Translations under genes and position numbers: made by a program
Origin: Nostoc cf. edaphicum LEGE 07299
Lineage (GTDB): Bacteria; Cyanobacteriota; Cyanobacteriia; Cyanobacteriales; Nostocaceae
NCBI RefSeq assembly: GCF_015207245.1
Contig: NZ_JADEXF010000064.1
Span: 1-9,398 of the forward strand
DNA: 9,398 nt
Direction: 5' to 3'
The notes under the pieces: generated by a model
The model's database searches: none
What the model was told of the DNA's origin: nothing
The model's input: only the letters and a program-made list of their open reading frames with translations
In this document: in pieces, positions 1 to 6,015 of the stretch
How positions within the stretch are numbered: position 1 is the stretch's first letter
How the letters are laid out: each line of letters starts with the position of its first letter

Positions 1-1050
1 AAGTTGTTGCTGCAACATGACCTACCCGTGGTGGTAATCGACCAATCAGAGAGTAGAATTCAGCAGTTGCGTGAGGCTGGGGTGTCTTATGTTTATGGCA
101 ATTGCGTGAGTTTACATGTTCTAGAAACCGCTGGGGTGAATCATGCCAAAGGAATGGCGATCGCACTCCCAGATCCCATAAGTACTCGTCTTTGCTTGAA
201 ACGCGCTTTGGAATTGCGCCCAGAATTAGATTTGGTTGTCCGTGCTACCCAGGATAAAAATATTGAAGTGCTGTATCAATTGGGAGCCAAAGAAGTTGTG
301 CAACCAGAGTTTGAAGCCAGCTTAGAAATGGCAACTCATTTATTAACTAGCTTAGGCTTGTTGTCGCCAACTGTCGTCCAACGAGAAATGCAGCAAATCC
401 GCAACGATCATTATTTAGATTTGCGCCCAGAGCGCTCTGCAAGTGAAGTTGCTCGTGATTTGCGCCAAGCCACCCGCGATTTAAATCAGCGCTGGTATCC
501 TTTACCATCGAATTCGCCCTTAATTGGCATGAGCATAGAAGAAGCAGATATGCGCTATTTAACAGGAGCGAGTTTGATGGCAATTCGCCGCGCTAACGGC
601 GAAGAAATTGATTATCCCAACAATCAAACCAAATTGGCAGAAGGCGATCGCTTGTTGGTGGTGGGAGCAGATGAAGAACTGGCGGCTTTGGCAGAATTAG
701 CTAAAGGACAAGCGGCTGTACCCGGAGAAAATAGTGCTTGTCAGTGGGTTACAGTTAATGCAGACGCGTCAACACTAGGTAAAACCCTTGCAGATTTAGA
801 TATCGCCAAGCAATATGGAGTACAGGTACAGGCAATCCGGCGAGATGGCAAGTTTATCCGCTATCCTGATAGCGGCATGGATTTGCGAGTCGGCGACCAA
901 GTATTGTTATGTGGTGGCTTGACAGGTTTGAGTCAACTACAACAGTTATTTGCGATCGCTAGTTCAGTACCCCTGTCTATCCCAGTGGTGAAAGCTGCTG
1001 AAGCAGAAGCGCTCAAAGAGTTTCTGCCTATGGATAATTGGCGAGAATAG
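1..1050 (+). CDS. Cation:proton antiporter, C-terminal RCK (TrkA-N/TrkA-C) regulatory region, 5'-truncated by window edge
   Basis: The reading frame is open from the first base, so the true start and presumably the membrane antiporter domain lie upstream. About 349 residues are visible. The first ~110 are the second half of an RCK_N Rossmann domain: the acidic ribose-binding end of a beta strand (VVVIDQSESR), then YVYGNCVSL, and the PEFEASLEMATHLL segment typical of KefB-like CPA2 antiporters. After a charged linker come two RCK_C domains, at about residues 160-235 and 245-318, each ending in a 'GD.LL..G' strand. The N-C-C domain order fits a CPA2 (KefB/NapA-type) K+ or Na+/H+ antiporter better than TrkA, which is N-C-N-C. 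The RCK part would sit in the cytoplasm and gate transport in response to nucleotide or ion ligands. The transported ion cannot be told from this fragment. No transmembrane segment is inside the window, so antiporter identity is inference. Confidence 0.8.
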   Translation, partial: KLLLQHDLPVVVIDQSESRIQQLREAGVSYVYGNCVSLHVLETAGVNHAKGMAIALPDPISTRLCLKRALELRPELDLVVRATQDKNIEVLYQLGAKEVVQPEFEASLEMATHLLTSLGLLSPTVVQREMQQIRNDHYLDLRPERSASEVARDLRQATRDLNQRWYPLPSNSPLIGMSIEEADMRYLTGASLMAIRRANGEEIDYPNNQTKLAEGDRLLVVGADEELAALAELAKGQAAVPGENSACQWVTVNADASTLGKTLADLDIAKQYGVQVQAIRRDGKFIRYPDSGMDLRVGDQVLLCGGLTGLSQLQQLFAIASSVPLSIPVVKAAEAEALKEFLPMDNWRE

Positions 1051-1196
1051 TCATTAGTTGCGATCGGAGTAATTCAGTGAGGGTATCAATAATTCAGGTA
1101 TCCCTCTTGGGCTTGTCTCCAAAATTTGTTATTGCTAAATCTATCAGAGACGATCACCCATTCAAAGTTGTGCCGTGCTGAATGCTTCTTCAAATT

Positions 1197-1586
1197 TTAA
1201 GCAGCTTCATTTGGGTCTGTATTCTCAATACTCGCTTGCTCTATTGCGACTTCTACCTCATGAAAATGTTCCGAAGCCCAGCGACACAGAGCTTTTAGTG
1301 GCTCAACTAAAGTTTTGCCAAGTGATGTTAGCGAATACTCTACCATTGGCGGAACAACAGGGTACACTTTGCGGCGAATTAAGCCATTACTTTCTAGCTG
1401 TCGTAGGGTCTGCGTCAGCATTTTCTGTGAGATTCCATCAATTTTTCGATGGAGTTCACTATAGCGTTTGGTATCCTCCGCTAATGCCATGATGATCAAT
1501 GCGGTCCATTTGTCAGCAACCAAGTCAAGGGCTTTGCGGACACCAGAAGTTTGATCGAAGGCACAACTTTGTTCTTGAGCCGTCAT
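1197..1586 (-). CDS. HxlR-family winged-helix transcriptional regulator
   Basis: A 129-residue protein, the usual size for HxlR/YodB/HypR regulators. Family hallmarks are a winged helix with 'VADKWTALIIMAL' (residues 23-35), 'RYSELHRKIDGISQKMLTQTLRQLE' (41-65), and the wing 'NGLIRRKVYPVVPPMVEYSLT' (67-87). Cys8 sits in the N-terminal position where YodB-type members carry their redox or quinone-sensing cysteine; a second cysteine is Cys101. I chose the ATG at 1586 because AAAGG (1599-1595) lies 8 nt upstream. An in-frame GTG at 1595 would add three residues but overlaps that Shine-Dalgarno. The gene is divergent from a short-chain dehydrogenase and a quinone oxidoreductase remnant. The likely role, by inference, is a dimeric repressor of that redox pair responding to electrophiles, quinones or oxidants. 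The inverted repeat between the two genes is the natural operator. The inducer is unknown. Confidence 0.9.
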   Translation of the reverse strand: MTAQEQSCAFDQTSGVRKALDLVADKWTALIIMALAEDTKRYSELHRKIDGISQKMLTQTLRQLESNGLIRRKVYPVVPPMVEYSLTSLGKTLVEPLKALCRWASEHFHEVEVAIEQASIENTDPNEAA

Positions 1587-1599
1587 ACTACGCACCTTT

Positions 1600-1630
1600 A
1601 AGTATGTACTGCACTTTATTGTACGTACTT
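1600..1630. promoter_or_regulatory. Inverted repeat in the HxlR/SDR divergent promoter region, probable HxlR operator
   Basis: AAGTATGTAC (1600-1609) and GTACGTACTT (1621-1630) form an inverted repeat with one mismatch per 10-bp arm and an 11-bp spacer; the right arm contains the palindrome GTACGTAC. It lies 14 bp upstream of the regulator's ATG and 66 bp upstream of the dehydrogenase start. A -10-like TACAAT for the regulator (minus strand, 1623-1618) falls inside it, and a -35-like TTGTAC (1619-1624) points toward the dehydrogenase. Binding here could therefore repress both genes. HxlR-family dimers are known to bind such dyads; assignment to this protein is inference from position. Confidence 0.6.
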
Positions 1631-1696
1631 GTTAGATAGATTGTATTGCTTCCATAATTGAGAGCGCAAACAGTTTTTACTATTGAGAGTTTTGAG

Positions 1697-2455
1697 ATGC
1701 TGAATTTGATGGGAAAAGTTGCTCTTATTACGGGTGGAACTTCTGGGATTGGTCGTGCCACTGCGATCGCTTTTGCCCAACAAGGTGCAAAGGTAGTAGT
1801 TGCGGGGCGGCGAGTTGAGGAAGGAGAGAAAACAGTGGAAGTCCTCAAAACGCTAGGGGAAGAGGGCTTTTTTATTCAAACTGATGTCACGAGTGAAGCA
1901 GATGTACAGGCAATGCTTGAGAAAGCTGTTTCACAGTTTGGACAGATTGATTACGCCTTCAACAATGCCGGCATCCTTGGTGAAACCTCTTCATTCATTG
2001 AGCAAACGCAAGAAGATTACGATCGCATAATGAATGCAAATGTAAAAAGTGTTTGGCTTTCAATGAAATATGAAATTGCTCAAATGCTGAAGCAAGGAAG
2101 CGGCGCAATTGTCAATAACTCATCAGTGTTTGGAGTAATTGGAAATCCCTATTTGCCGCTCTATATCGCAAGTAAACATGCAGTCCTTGGTTTAACAAAA
2201 AGTGCAGCACTTCAGTATGCTAAGACTGGAATTCGCATCAATGCCGTTGCTCCTGGTGCAATTGACACCGATATGTTTGAACAGGTAACAGGTGGGCAAG
2301 CCGATGCCAAAGCTCAGATGGCAAGTTTACATCCGATGGGACGAGTAGGTAAACCTGTTGAAATCGCTAATGCTGTAATCTGGCTTTGCTCTGAGGGCGC
2401 TTCGTTTGTCACTGGGCAAGCCCTGATGGTAGACGGCGGATTTACAGCGCAATAA
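1697..2455 (+). CDS. Short-chain dehydrogenase/reductase (SDR), classical type
   Basis: 252 residues, standard for a single-domain classical SDR oxidoreductase of the cytosol. Cofactor motif TGGTSGIG is at residues 12-19, D63 of 'TDV' contacts the adenine, and NNAG is at 89-92. The catalytic tetrad is N115, S143, Y156 and K160 ('YIASK'), followed by 'PGAIDTDM' (187-193). At the end of the second beta strand 'VVVAGRR' has arginines (38-39) and no acidic residue, which suggests NADP(H) preference. I chose ATG 1697 because GAGAG (1685-1689) sits 7 nt upstream; an in-frame TTG at 1658 lacks a ribosome site and would add unsupported residues. It is divergent from the HxlR regulator and 13 bp upstream of a quinone oxidoreductase remnant, so it was probably the first gene of a two-gene redox operon. 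All catalytic residues are intact. The substrate cannot be predicted. Confidence 0.93.
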   Translation: MLNLMGKVALITGGTSGIGRATAIAFAQQGAKVVVAGRRVEEGEKTVEVLKTLGEEGFFIQTDVTSEADVQAMLEKAVSQFGQIDYAFNNAGILGETSSFIEQTQEDYDRIMNANVKSVWLSMKYEIAQMLKQGSGAIVNNSSVFGVIGNPYLPLYIASKHAVLGLTKSAALQYAKTGIRINAVAPGAIDTDMFEQVTGGQADAKAQMASLHPMGRVGKPVEIANAVIWLCSEGASFVTGQALMVDGGFTAQ

Positions 2456-2468
2456 CGGAAACAACAAG

Positions 2469-3006
2469 ATGAAAACTTGCGCCATTCAAATTCATGAATT
2501 TGGTTCCCCAGAAGTTTTACGTTACGAAGAAGTTGAGCTTCCAGAACCCGGTTTTGGTGAAGTACGCCTCCGTCAAACAGCCATAGGTGTAAATTTCTTG
2601 GATGTTTATTTTCGCAAAGGTGATTTTCCAAGTACACCGCTTCCCTTCATTCCAGGTTATGAAGGAACAGGCTTTGTTGAAGCAACCGGGGAAGGCGTGA
2701 CAGAATTTCAGGTTGGTGATCGTGTTGCTTATCAGCTAGTTAGTGGTAGCCGTAGTTTATGACGGTGTAGGTCAAGCCACTTTTGTGCAATCTCTAGAGT
2801 GTTTGAAGGTGAGAGGGCAGATGGTGCTTTTTGGCTGGAGTTCAGGGAGAGTAACGCCTTTTGACCTTCACAGCCTCAACGCTAAATCGTTAAGCGTGAC
2901 AAATCCTGGGTTGCAACATTACACAGCGACACGACAAGAGCTTCTGGAGTCTGCAAAAGCATTGTTTCATGTTGTTGGTCAAGGTGTTGTGAAGGATTTT
3001 TTGTAG
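2469..3006 (+). pseudogene. NADPH:quinone oxidoreductase (zinc-independent MDR family), internally deleted, frameshifted and 3'-truncated
   Basis: The first part (2469-2762) encodes the N-terminal catalytic fold of QOR-type enzymes: 'FGSPEVLRYEEVELPEPG', 'IGVNFLDVYFRKG', 'PGYEGTGFV' and 'VGDRVAY'. It then runs into TGA. The second part, one frame over (about 2746-3006), resumes at 'VVYDGVGQATFVQSLECLKVRG', 'LFGWSSG' and 'TRQELLESAKALF', which belong well downstream in the family. By memory of E. coli QOR (about 327 residues), roughly 125 residues including the NADPH-binding Rossmann glycine motif are missing at the join, and about 35 C-terminal residues are lost after 'GVVK'. A functional quinone reductase is therefore very unlikely. 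The two pieces share family and strand and abut at about 2745-2750, so this is one decayed gene. It was likely co-transcribed with the dehydrogenase 13 bp upstream. Confidence 0.88.
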
Positions 3007-3037
3007 TGGTATAAAAAGGATTTTTATACCACTACAA
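3001..3037. repeat. Perfect 17-bp palindrome (stem 17, loop 3)
   Basis: TTGTAGTGGTATAAAAA (3001-3017), loop GGA, then its exact reverse complement TTTTTATACCACTACAA (3021-3037). It contains the stop codon of the broken quinone oxidoreductase and begins within a few bases of where family similarity ends. AAGGATTTTT occurs twice as a direct repeat (2992-3001 and 3016-3025), once before the left arm and once across the loop. No T-run follows, so it is not a classical rho-independent terminator, although such a hairpin could block transcription or protect the RNA. It could be a dispersed palindrome or miniature element; no transposase or target-site duplication is evident. Confidence 0.85.
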
Positions 3038-3040
3038 GGT

Positions 3041-3061
3041 TTTCCCAATCTGGGAAATTTT
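3041..3061 (+). terminator. Short hairpin followed by TTTT, possible weak terminator
   Basis: TTTCCCA (3041-3047), loop ATC, TGGGAAA (3051-3057), then TTTT (3058-3061). It lies 3 bp after the perfect palindrome, between the convergent ends of the quinone oxidoreductase remnant and hfq. The stem has only four G/C pairs and the T-tract is short, so termination is tentative; the two hairpins in tandem may act together. Confidence 0.35.
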
Positions 3062-3104
3062 AGCCAGCACCGTGGGAAGGGGCGTTTTAACCACCGATTT
3101 TTGA

Positions 3105-3320
3105 CTAACTCTTGGGTTTAATATAAGCGATCGCTTGTTTCCAAACGGTGGTTTGCTGACTGTTCTCATCAGCAATCGAGATACACTGTGGGTCTTGCCA
3201 TAAAACCCTTCCTGTCAGCACATCACCAGTCAGCAGCTTTAATTCTACTGGCGTTGTTTGTTTAATCAGGTTTTGGACTTGGATAATACTGGGTAAAGTG
3301 GTGTCAAATTCGGTAAGCAT
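3105..3320 (-). CDS. hfq: Cyanobacterial Hfq-like Sm-fold protein
   Basis: 71 residues, beginning MLTEFDTTLPSI, matching the short cyanobacterial Hfq type. The Sm1 motif spans about residues 24-49 ('PVELKLLTGDVLTGRVLWQD') and the Sm2 region about 57-69 ('TTVWKQAIAYIKP'). In Sm2 the enterobacterial 'YKHAIS' is replaced by 'WKQAIA', as in other cyanobacteria, whose Hfq has lost several canonical RNA-contact residues. In Synechocystis the homologue binds the pilus motor PilB and is needed for motility and DNA uptake; in Anabaena it affects nitrogen assimilation. These roles are family knowledge, not visible here. I chose the ATG at 3320; the frame stays open upstream to 3416 but that extension would run into dapF and does not resemble Hfq. 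No strong Shine-Dalgarno is seen. The gene is divergent from dapF, 69 bp apart, a linkage I recall from other Nostocales. Confidence 0.9.
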   Translation of the reverse strand: MLTEFDTTLPSIIQVQNLIKQTTPVELKLLTGDVLTGRVLWQDPQCISIADENSQQTTVWKQAIAYIKPKS

Positions 3321-3389
3321 TTTTAGTAAAGATGAACCTACAAGGCAAAATAAAGAGTAACTAATCCTTGATAATTCATCCTTGAAGAA

Positions 3390-4229
3390 ATGGCAATCGA
3401 ATTTACTAAGTATCATGGTCTAGGCAACGACTTTATTTTGATTGACAATCGCTCGTCATTTGAGCCTGTAGTGACTCCAGAGCAAGCCATCGAGTTGTGC
3501 GATCGCCATTTTGGTATCGGTGCTGATGGTGTAATTTTTGCCCTACCTGGAGAAAACGGCACTGACTACACCATGCGGATTTTTAATTCCGATGGTTCAG
3601 AACCAGAAATGTGTGGCAATGGCATTCGCTGTTTAGCTGGCTTTTTAGCAGACTTAGAAGGCGAATCCCGGAATCAAGACTCATATCGCATTCATACTTT
3701 GGGTGGTGTAATGACTCCCCAACTGTTATCTGATGGTCAAGTTAAAGTAGACATGGGTTTACCCAGGTTACTCGCTAGCGAAATTCCGACTAATCTTACA
3801 CCCGCCCAAGAAAAAGTAATTTCTCAGCCGTTAGAGGTGGCGGGGCAAACTTGGGAAGTAACCTGTGTAAATATGGGAAATCCGCACTGCATTACCTTTG
3901 TAGAAGATGTCGCAGCAATTGAGTTAGAAAGCATCGGCCCAAAATTCGAGCATCATCCAGTTTTTCCCCAACGCATAAATACCGAATTTATTCAAGTGGT
4001 ACGCCGTGACTATTTGAAAATGCGGGTATGGGAACGGGGTGCTGGGATTACCTTAGCTTGCGGTACTGGTGCTTGTGCTTCCTTGGTAGCTGGAGTGCTA
4101 ACCGGGAAATGCGATCGCACTGCGATTGTAGAATTACCAGGTGGCCCCTTGCAAATTGAATGGTCAGAAATCGACCAACGAGTTTACATGACAGGCCCAG
4201 CCCAAAAGGTATTCACTGGTAAACTGTAA
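3390..4229 (+). CDS. dapF: Diaminopimelate epimerase
   Basis: 279 residues, normal for DapF. It interconverts LL- and meso-diaminopimelate for lysine and peptidoglycan synthesis, in the cytosol and without cofactor. Both catalytic cysteines are present: Cys75 in '[10 protein letters not shown]' and Cys224 in '[10 protein letters not shown]'. Substrate-binding signatures are '[13 protein letters not shown]' (7-19), 'FNSDGSEPE' (65-73), 'NMGNPHC' (161-167), 'INTEF' (196-200) and 'WERGAG' (214-219). The ATG at 3390 gives the family's usual N terminus ([10 protein letters not shown]); the preceding GAAGAA is only a weak ribosome site. It is divergent from hfq. The 69-bp gap contains ATCCTTGA twice (3364-3371 and 3378-3385), whose significance is unknown. 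HIP1 octamers lie inside the gene at 3499 and 4111. It appears intact and is probably essential. Confidence 0.97.
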   Translation: MAIEFTKYHGLGNDFILIDNRSSFEPVVTPEQAIELCDRHFGIGADGVIFALPGENGTDYTMRIFNSDGSEPEMCGNGIRCLAGFLADLEGESRNQDSYRIHTLGGVMTPQLLSDGQVKVDMGLPRLLASEIPTNLTPAQEKVISQPLEVAGQTWEVTCVNMGNPHCITFVEDVAAIELESIGPKFEHHPVFPQRINTEFIQVVRRDYLKMRVWERGAGITLACGTGACASLVAGVLTGKCDRTAIVELPGGPLQIEWSEIDQRVYMTGPAQKVFTGKL

Positions 4230-4265
4230 CCAGCTTCTCATTGGCATTACTCAAGTATTTGGAGG

Positions 4266-4320
4266 TTTGTAGTAAGCACTTTAGTGCTTAATAAATCAGG
4301 GCTAAAGTCCTTACTACGAA
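4266..4320. repeat. 55-bp imperfect inverted repeat of Nostocales type, possible shared terminator
   Basis: The left 22-nt arm (4266-4287, starting TTTGTAGTAAGCACTTTAG) and right arm (4299-4320, ending AAAGTCCTTACTACGAA) are inverted copies with about four mismatches and an 11-nt spacer. The left arm also holds a nested perfect hairpin, AAGCACT-TT-AGTGCTT (4274-4289). On the plus strand the large stem is followed by TTTTT (4322-4326), so it may end dapF transcription; the T-run overlaps the stop codon of the convergent gene. Elements built around GTAGTAAGGACTTTAGTCC are, from memory, abundant in Nostoc and Anabaena intergenic regions, so it is also likely a dispersed miniature repeat. Confidence 0.75.
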
Positions 4321-4324
4321 CTTT

Positions 4325-5323
4325 TTAAGATTCACTTTCTGCTGGAGATTGAATCTGGGTATTAACTTTAGATTGTATAGATTCTTTATTAGAAATTGCT
4401 ATATATATACCCCCGACAATTAGAGCCAACCCTAACAAGTTAAAAATACTCAATTTTTCCGAGAAAAGTATCCAAGCAAGAATCGCAACAATCACTGGAT
4501 TGAGTAGTAAGAGTAAAGAGATAAATCCTGATGAGAAATTTTTGAGGCTGTATACAATTAGCCCATGACCCAAGGCTTCGCAAATAGCAGCTAGGGCAAA
4601 TACTACTAACCACCCCGACAAAGTAACTGGGAAAACTTGTTTTTCCAAGATTAGCACTATCGGTATCATCAATGAAGTTGCGATCACACAGCGCCACACG
4701 AGGATGGTGATAGTTGAAAATTTATTGCCGATCTGCTCGATAAGTAAAAAGTTTGCTGCATAAAATATCGATGATATGAGTGCAACAGCATCACCTGTAA
4801 TATTATTATTAGAACGCAATAAATCTTCAAACCCGACTGCGATCGCACCGATTATGGCTAAGATCAGACCGATGATAAATTTACGCCCAAACATTTGATT
4901 AAAAAATAGCCATCCTCCTAAAGTAGTAAATAGCGGATTGAGGCAACCTAAGGCATTAGCATTAGCAGCACCAGTCTGAGTTAGCGCCCAAGTCCAAGAT
5001 AATCGACCTAATACATGAACTAAACCTACTGCAATTAAAAGCGTTATTTCTTTGATTGGATAAGGTTGCTGTGGTAATACAGGTTTATCTTCTGTAATTT
5101 GAGTACGTGCTTGGTTAATTCCACTCCATAATCCAAAGATAATAGTCGCTATCCATAAACGATTAAAAAATGTAGCAACAGCGCTCATTTCTCTAAGAGC
5201 GACTTTAATAAATATTGCTGTTGAAGATAAAGCTAATAATGCAATTATTACTATGATTATCGGCAGGATTTTTGAAGTTTTATCAGAGTTTTCTGGTGTT
5301 AAGCTTAATTGATTTTCTGCCAT
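4325..5323 (-). CDS. EamA/DMT-superfamily transporter (RhaT/RarD-like permease)
   Basis: 332 residues with about ten hydrophobic segments in two EamA repeats of five, the standard layout of drug/metabolite transporters. Approximate helices are 19-40, 49-68, 92-110, 116-139, 146-166, 176-197, 204-226, 233-253, 264-287 and 290-311, with a charged loop at 70-88 and a polar C-terminal tail. Typical repeat features are 'TAIFIKVAL' in helix 1, 'GAANANALGCLNPLFTTLGGWLFF' around helix 4, and 'LLNPVIVAILAWILFSEKLS' near the end. It sits in the cytoplasmic membrane. DMT family members export or import amino acids, sugars or other metabolites; the substrate is not predictable here. It lies 53 bp downstream of alkA on the same strand, so read-through is possible, although a TATAAT is present just upstream. 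It is convergent with dapF. Confidence 0.9.
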   Translation of the reverse strand: MAENQLSLTPENSDKTSKILPIIIVIIALLALSSTAIFIKVALREMSAVATFFNRLWIATIIFGLWSGINQARTQITEDKPVLPQQPYPIKEITLLIAVGLVHVLGRLSWTWALTQTGAANANALGCLNPLFTTLGGWLFFNQMFGRKFIIGLILAIIGAIAVGFEDLLRSNNNITGDAVALISSIFYAANFLLIEQIGNKFSTITILVWRCVIATSLMIPIVLILEKQVFPVTLSGWLVVFALAAICEALGHGLIVYSLKNFSSGFISLLLLLNPVIVAILAWILFSEKLSIFNLLGLALIVGGIYIAISNKESIQSKVNTQIQSPAESES

Positions 5324-5336
5324 TTAGTTTATATTT

Positions 5337-5342
5337 ATTATA
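5337..5342 (-). promoter_or_regulatory. Possible -10 element (TATAAT) of the EamA transporter
   Basis: The minus strand carries a consensus TATAAT ending 13 nt before the ATG at 5323. A TTGACG is present only 5 nt upstream of it, so no -35 box at normal spacing is seen. If used, it would give a very short leader. It suggests the transporter may be transcribed apart from ada-alkA, but the region is AT-rich and chance is plausible. Confidence 0.3.
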
Positions 5343-5376
5343 CGAACCGTCAAGTGCGCCAAGGGAGAAGTAGCAA

Positions 5377-6015
5377 TTATTTGGGATTACTCAGGTAATA
5401 GTGCCATAGAAGTCTTGCAGCTACTGCTCGCCACGGTCGCCAGTGCTGTGTCATTGCTTCTAGTTGAACTGGTGTTGGACGCGTCGCCAAGTTTTTAAGT
5501 TTTTGTAGAGCAATTGCGATCGCTAAATCGCCTTTAGGAAAGACATCAGGACGTTGCAGCGCCATCAGCAAATAAATATCAACTGTCCAGTCTCCGATCC
5601 CTTTGAGGCGCTTTAGCTCAGTTCTGATCGTAGTTTCGTCCATTGTTTGGAGCTTGGTTAGATCAAGCTGACCAGTTGCGATTGCCTGAGCCAACCCACG
5701 ACAGTATAGAATCTTTTGCCGACTGAATCCAATCGCTCTTAATTGAACATCATCCAATATCAGCAAATTTTCTGGTGTTAGAGTGACAACAACCCCACAT
5801 AGCCGCGTAAATACAGCCCTTGCAGCCGCTACCGAAACTTGCTGTTCTAGAATTATGCACAACAGCGTTGCAAAACCTGGTTGTCTTTGCCACATCGGTG
5901 GTGGCCCCAGTGTCTCTAAAATCCCAGCCAAATCGCTATCAAGATTGGCAAGCACCATTAAACCACGGGTCAGACTTTCTTCAGTCAACAATTCTAGTTC
6001 AGGTGTTTGAGTCAT
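5377..6015 (-). CDS. alkA: DNA-3-methyladenine glycosylase II (AlkA-type, HhH-GPD superfamily)
   Basis: 212 residues starting MTQTPELELL. It excises alkylated bases such as 3-methyladenine to begin base excision repair. The HhH-GPD core includes 'ILEQQVSVAAARAVFTRL' (55-72), 'GFSRQKILYCRGLA' (96-109), and a helix-hairpin-helix 'LKRLKGIGDWTVDIYLL' (134-150). The catalytic Asp is D163 in 'VFPKGDLAI', and the family's 'HWRPWRAVAARLLWHYYL' is near the C terminus. It lacks the extra N-terminal domain of the 282-residue E. coli AlkA, as is common for short homologues. I chose the ATG at 6015; the frame stays open to 6123, but those 36 residues lie inside ada and look unrelated. The start overlaps the ada stop by 17 bp, indicating translational coupling and probably Ada-controlled expression. 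No strong ribosome site precedes the ATG, as expected for a coupled gene. Confidence 0.93.
   Translation of the reverse strand: MTQTPELELLTEESLTRGLMVLANLDSDLAGILETLGPPPMWQRQPGFATLLCIILEQQVSVAAARAVFTRLCGVVVTLTPENLLILDDVQLRAIGFSRQKILYCRGLAQAIATGQLDLTKLQTMDETTIRTELKRLKGIGDWTVDIYLLMALQRPDVFPKGDLAIAIALQKLKNLATRPTPVQLEAMTQHWRPWRAVAARLLWHYYLSNPK

Noticed and set aside
1079..1106. GAGGG...CCCTC as a terminator of the antiporter gene
   Set aside because: Only a 5-bp stem with an 18-nt loop and no T-run; the repeated GGTATC nearby is a direct, not inverted, repeat.
1175..1492. Open plus-strand frame of 105 codons
   Set aside because: It lies antisense within the HxlR regulator gene, whose protein has unmistakable family motifs; this frame has none.
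1658..1696. TTG-initiated extension of the dehydrogenase
   Set aside because: No ribosome site, rare start codon and no SDR similarity; the ATG at 1697 has GAGAG at good spacing.
3001..3037. Palindrome as an intrinsic terminator or end of an IS200/IS605 element
   Set aside because: No T-tract follows, and no transposase or matching second end is visible in the window; kept as an unassigned palindrome.
3321..3416. N-terminal extension of Hfq by 32 residues
   Set aside because: It would overlap the dapF start and spans the divergent promoter; the residues do not resemble Hfq.
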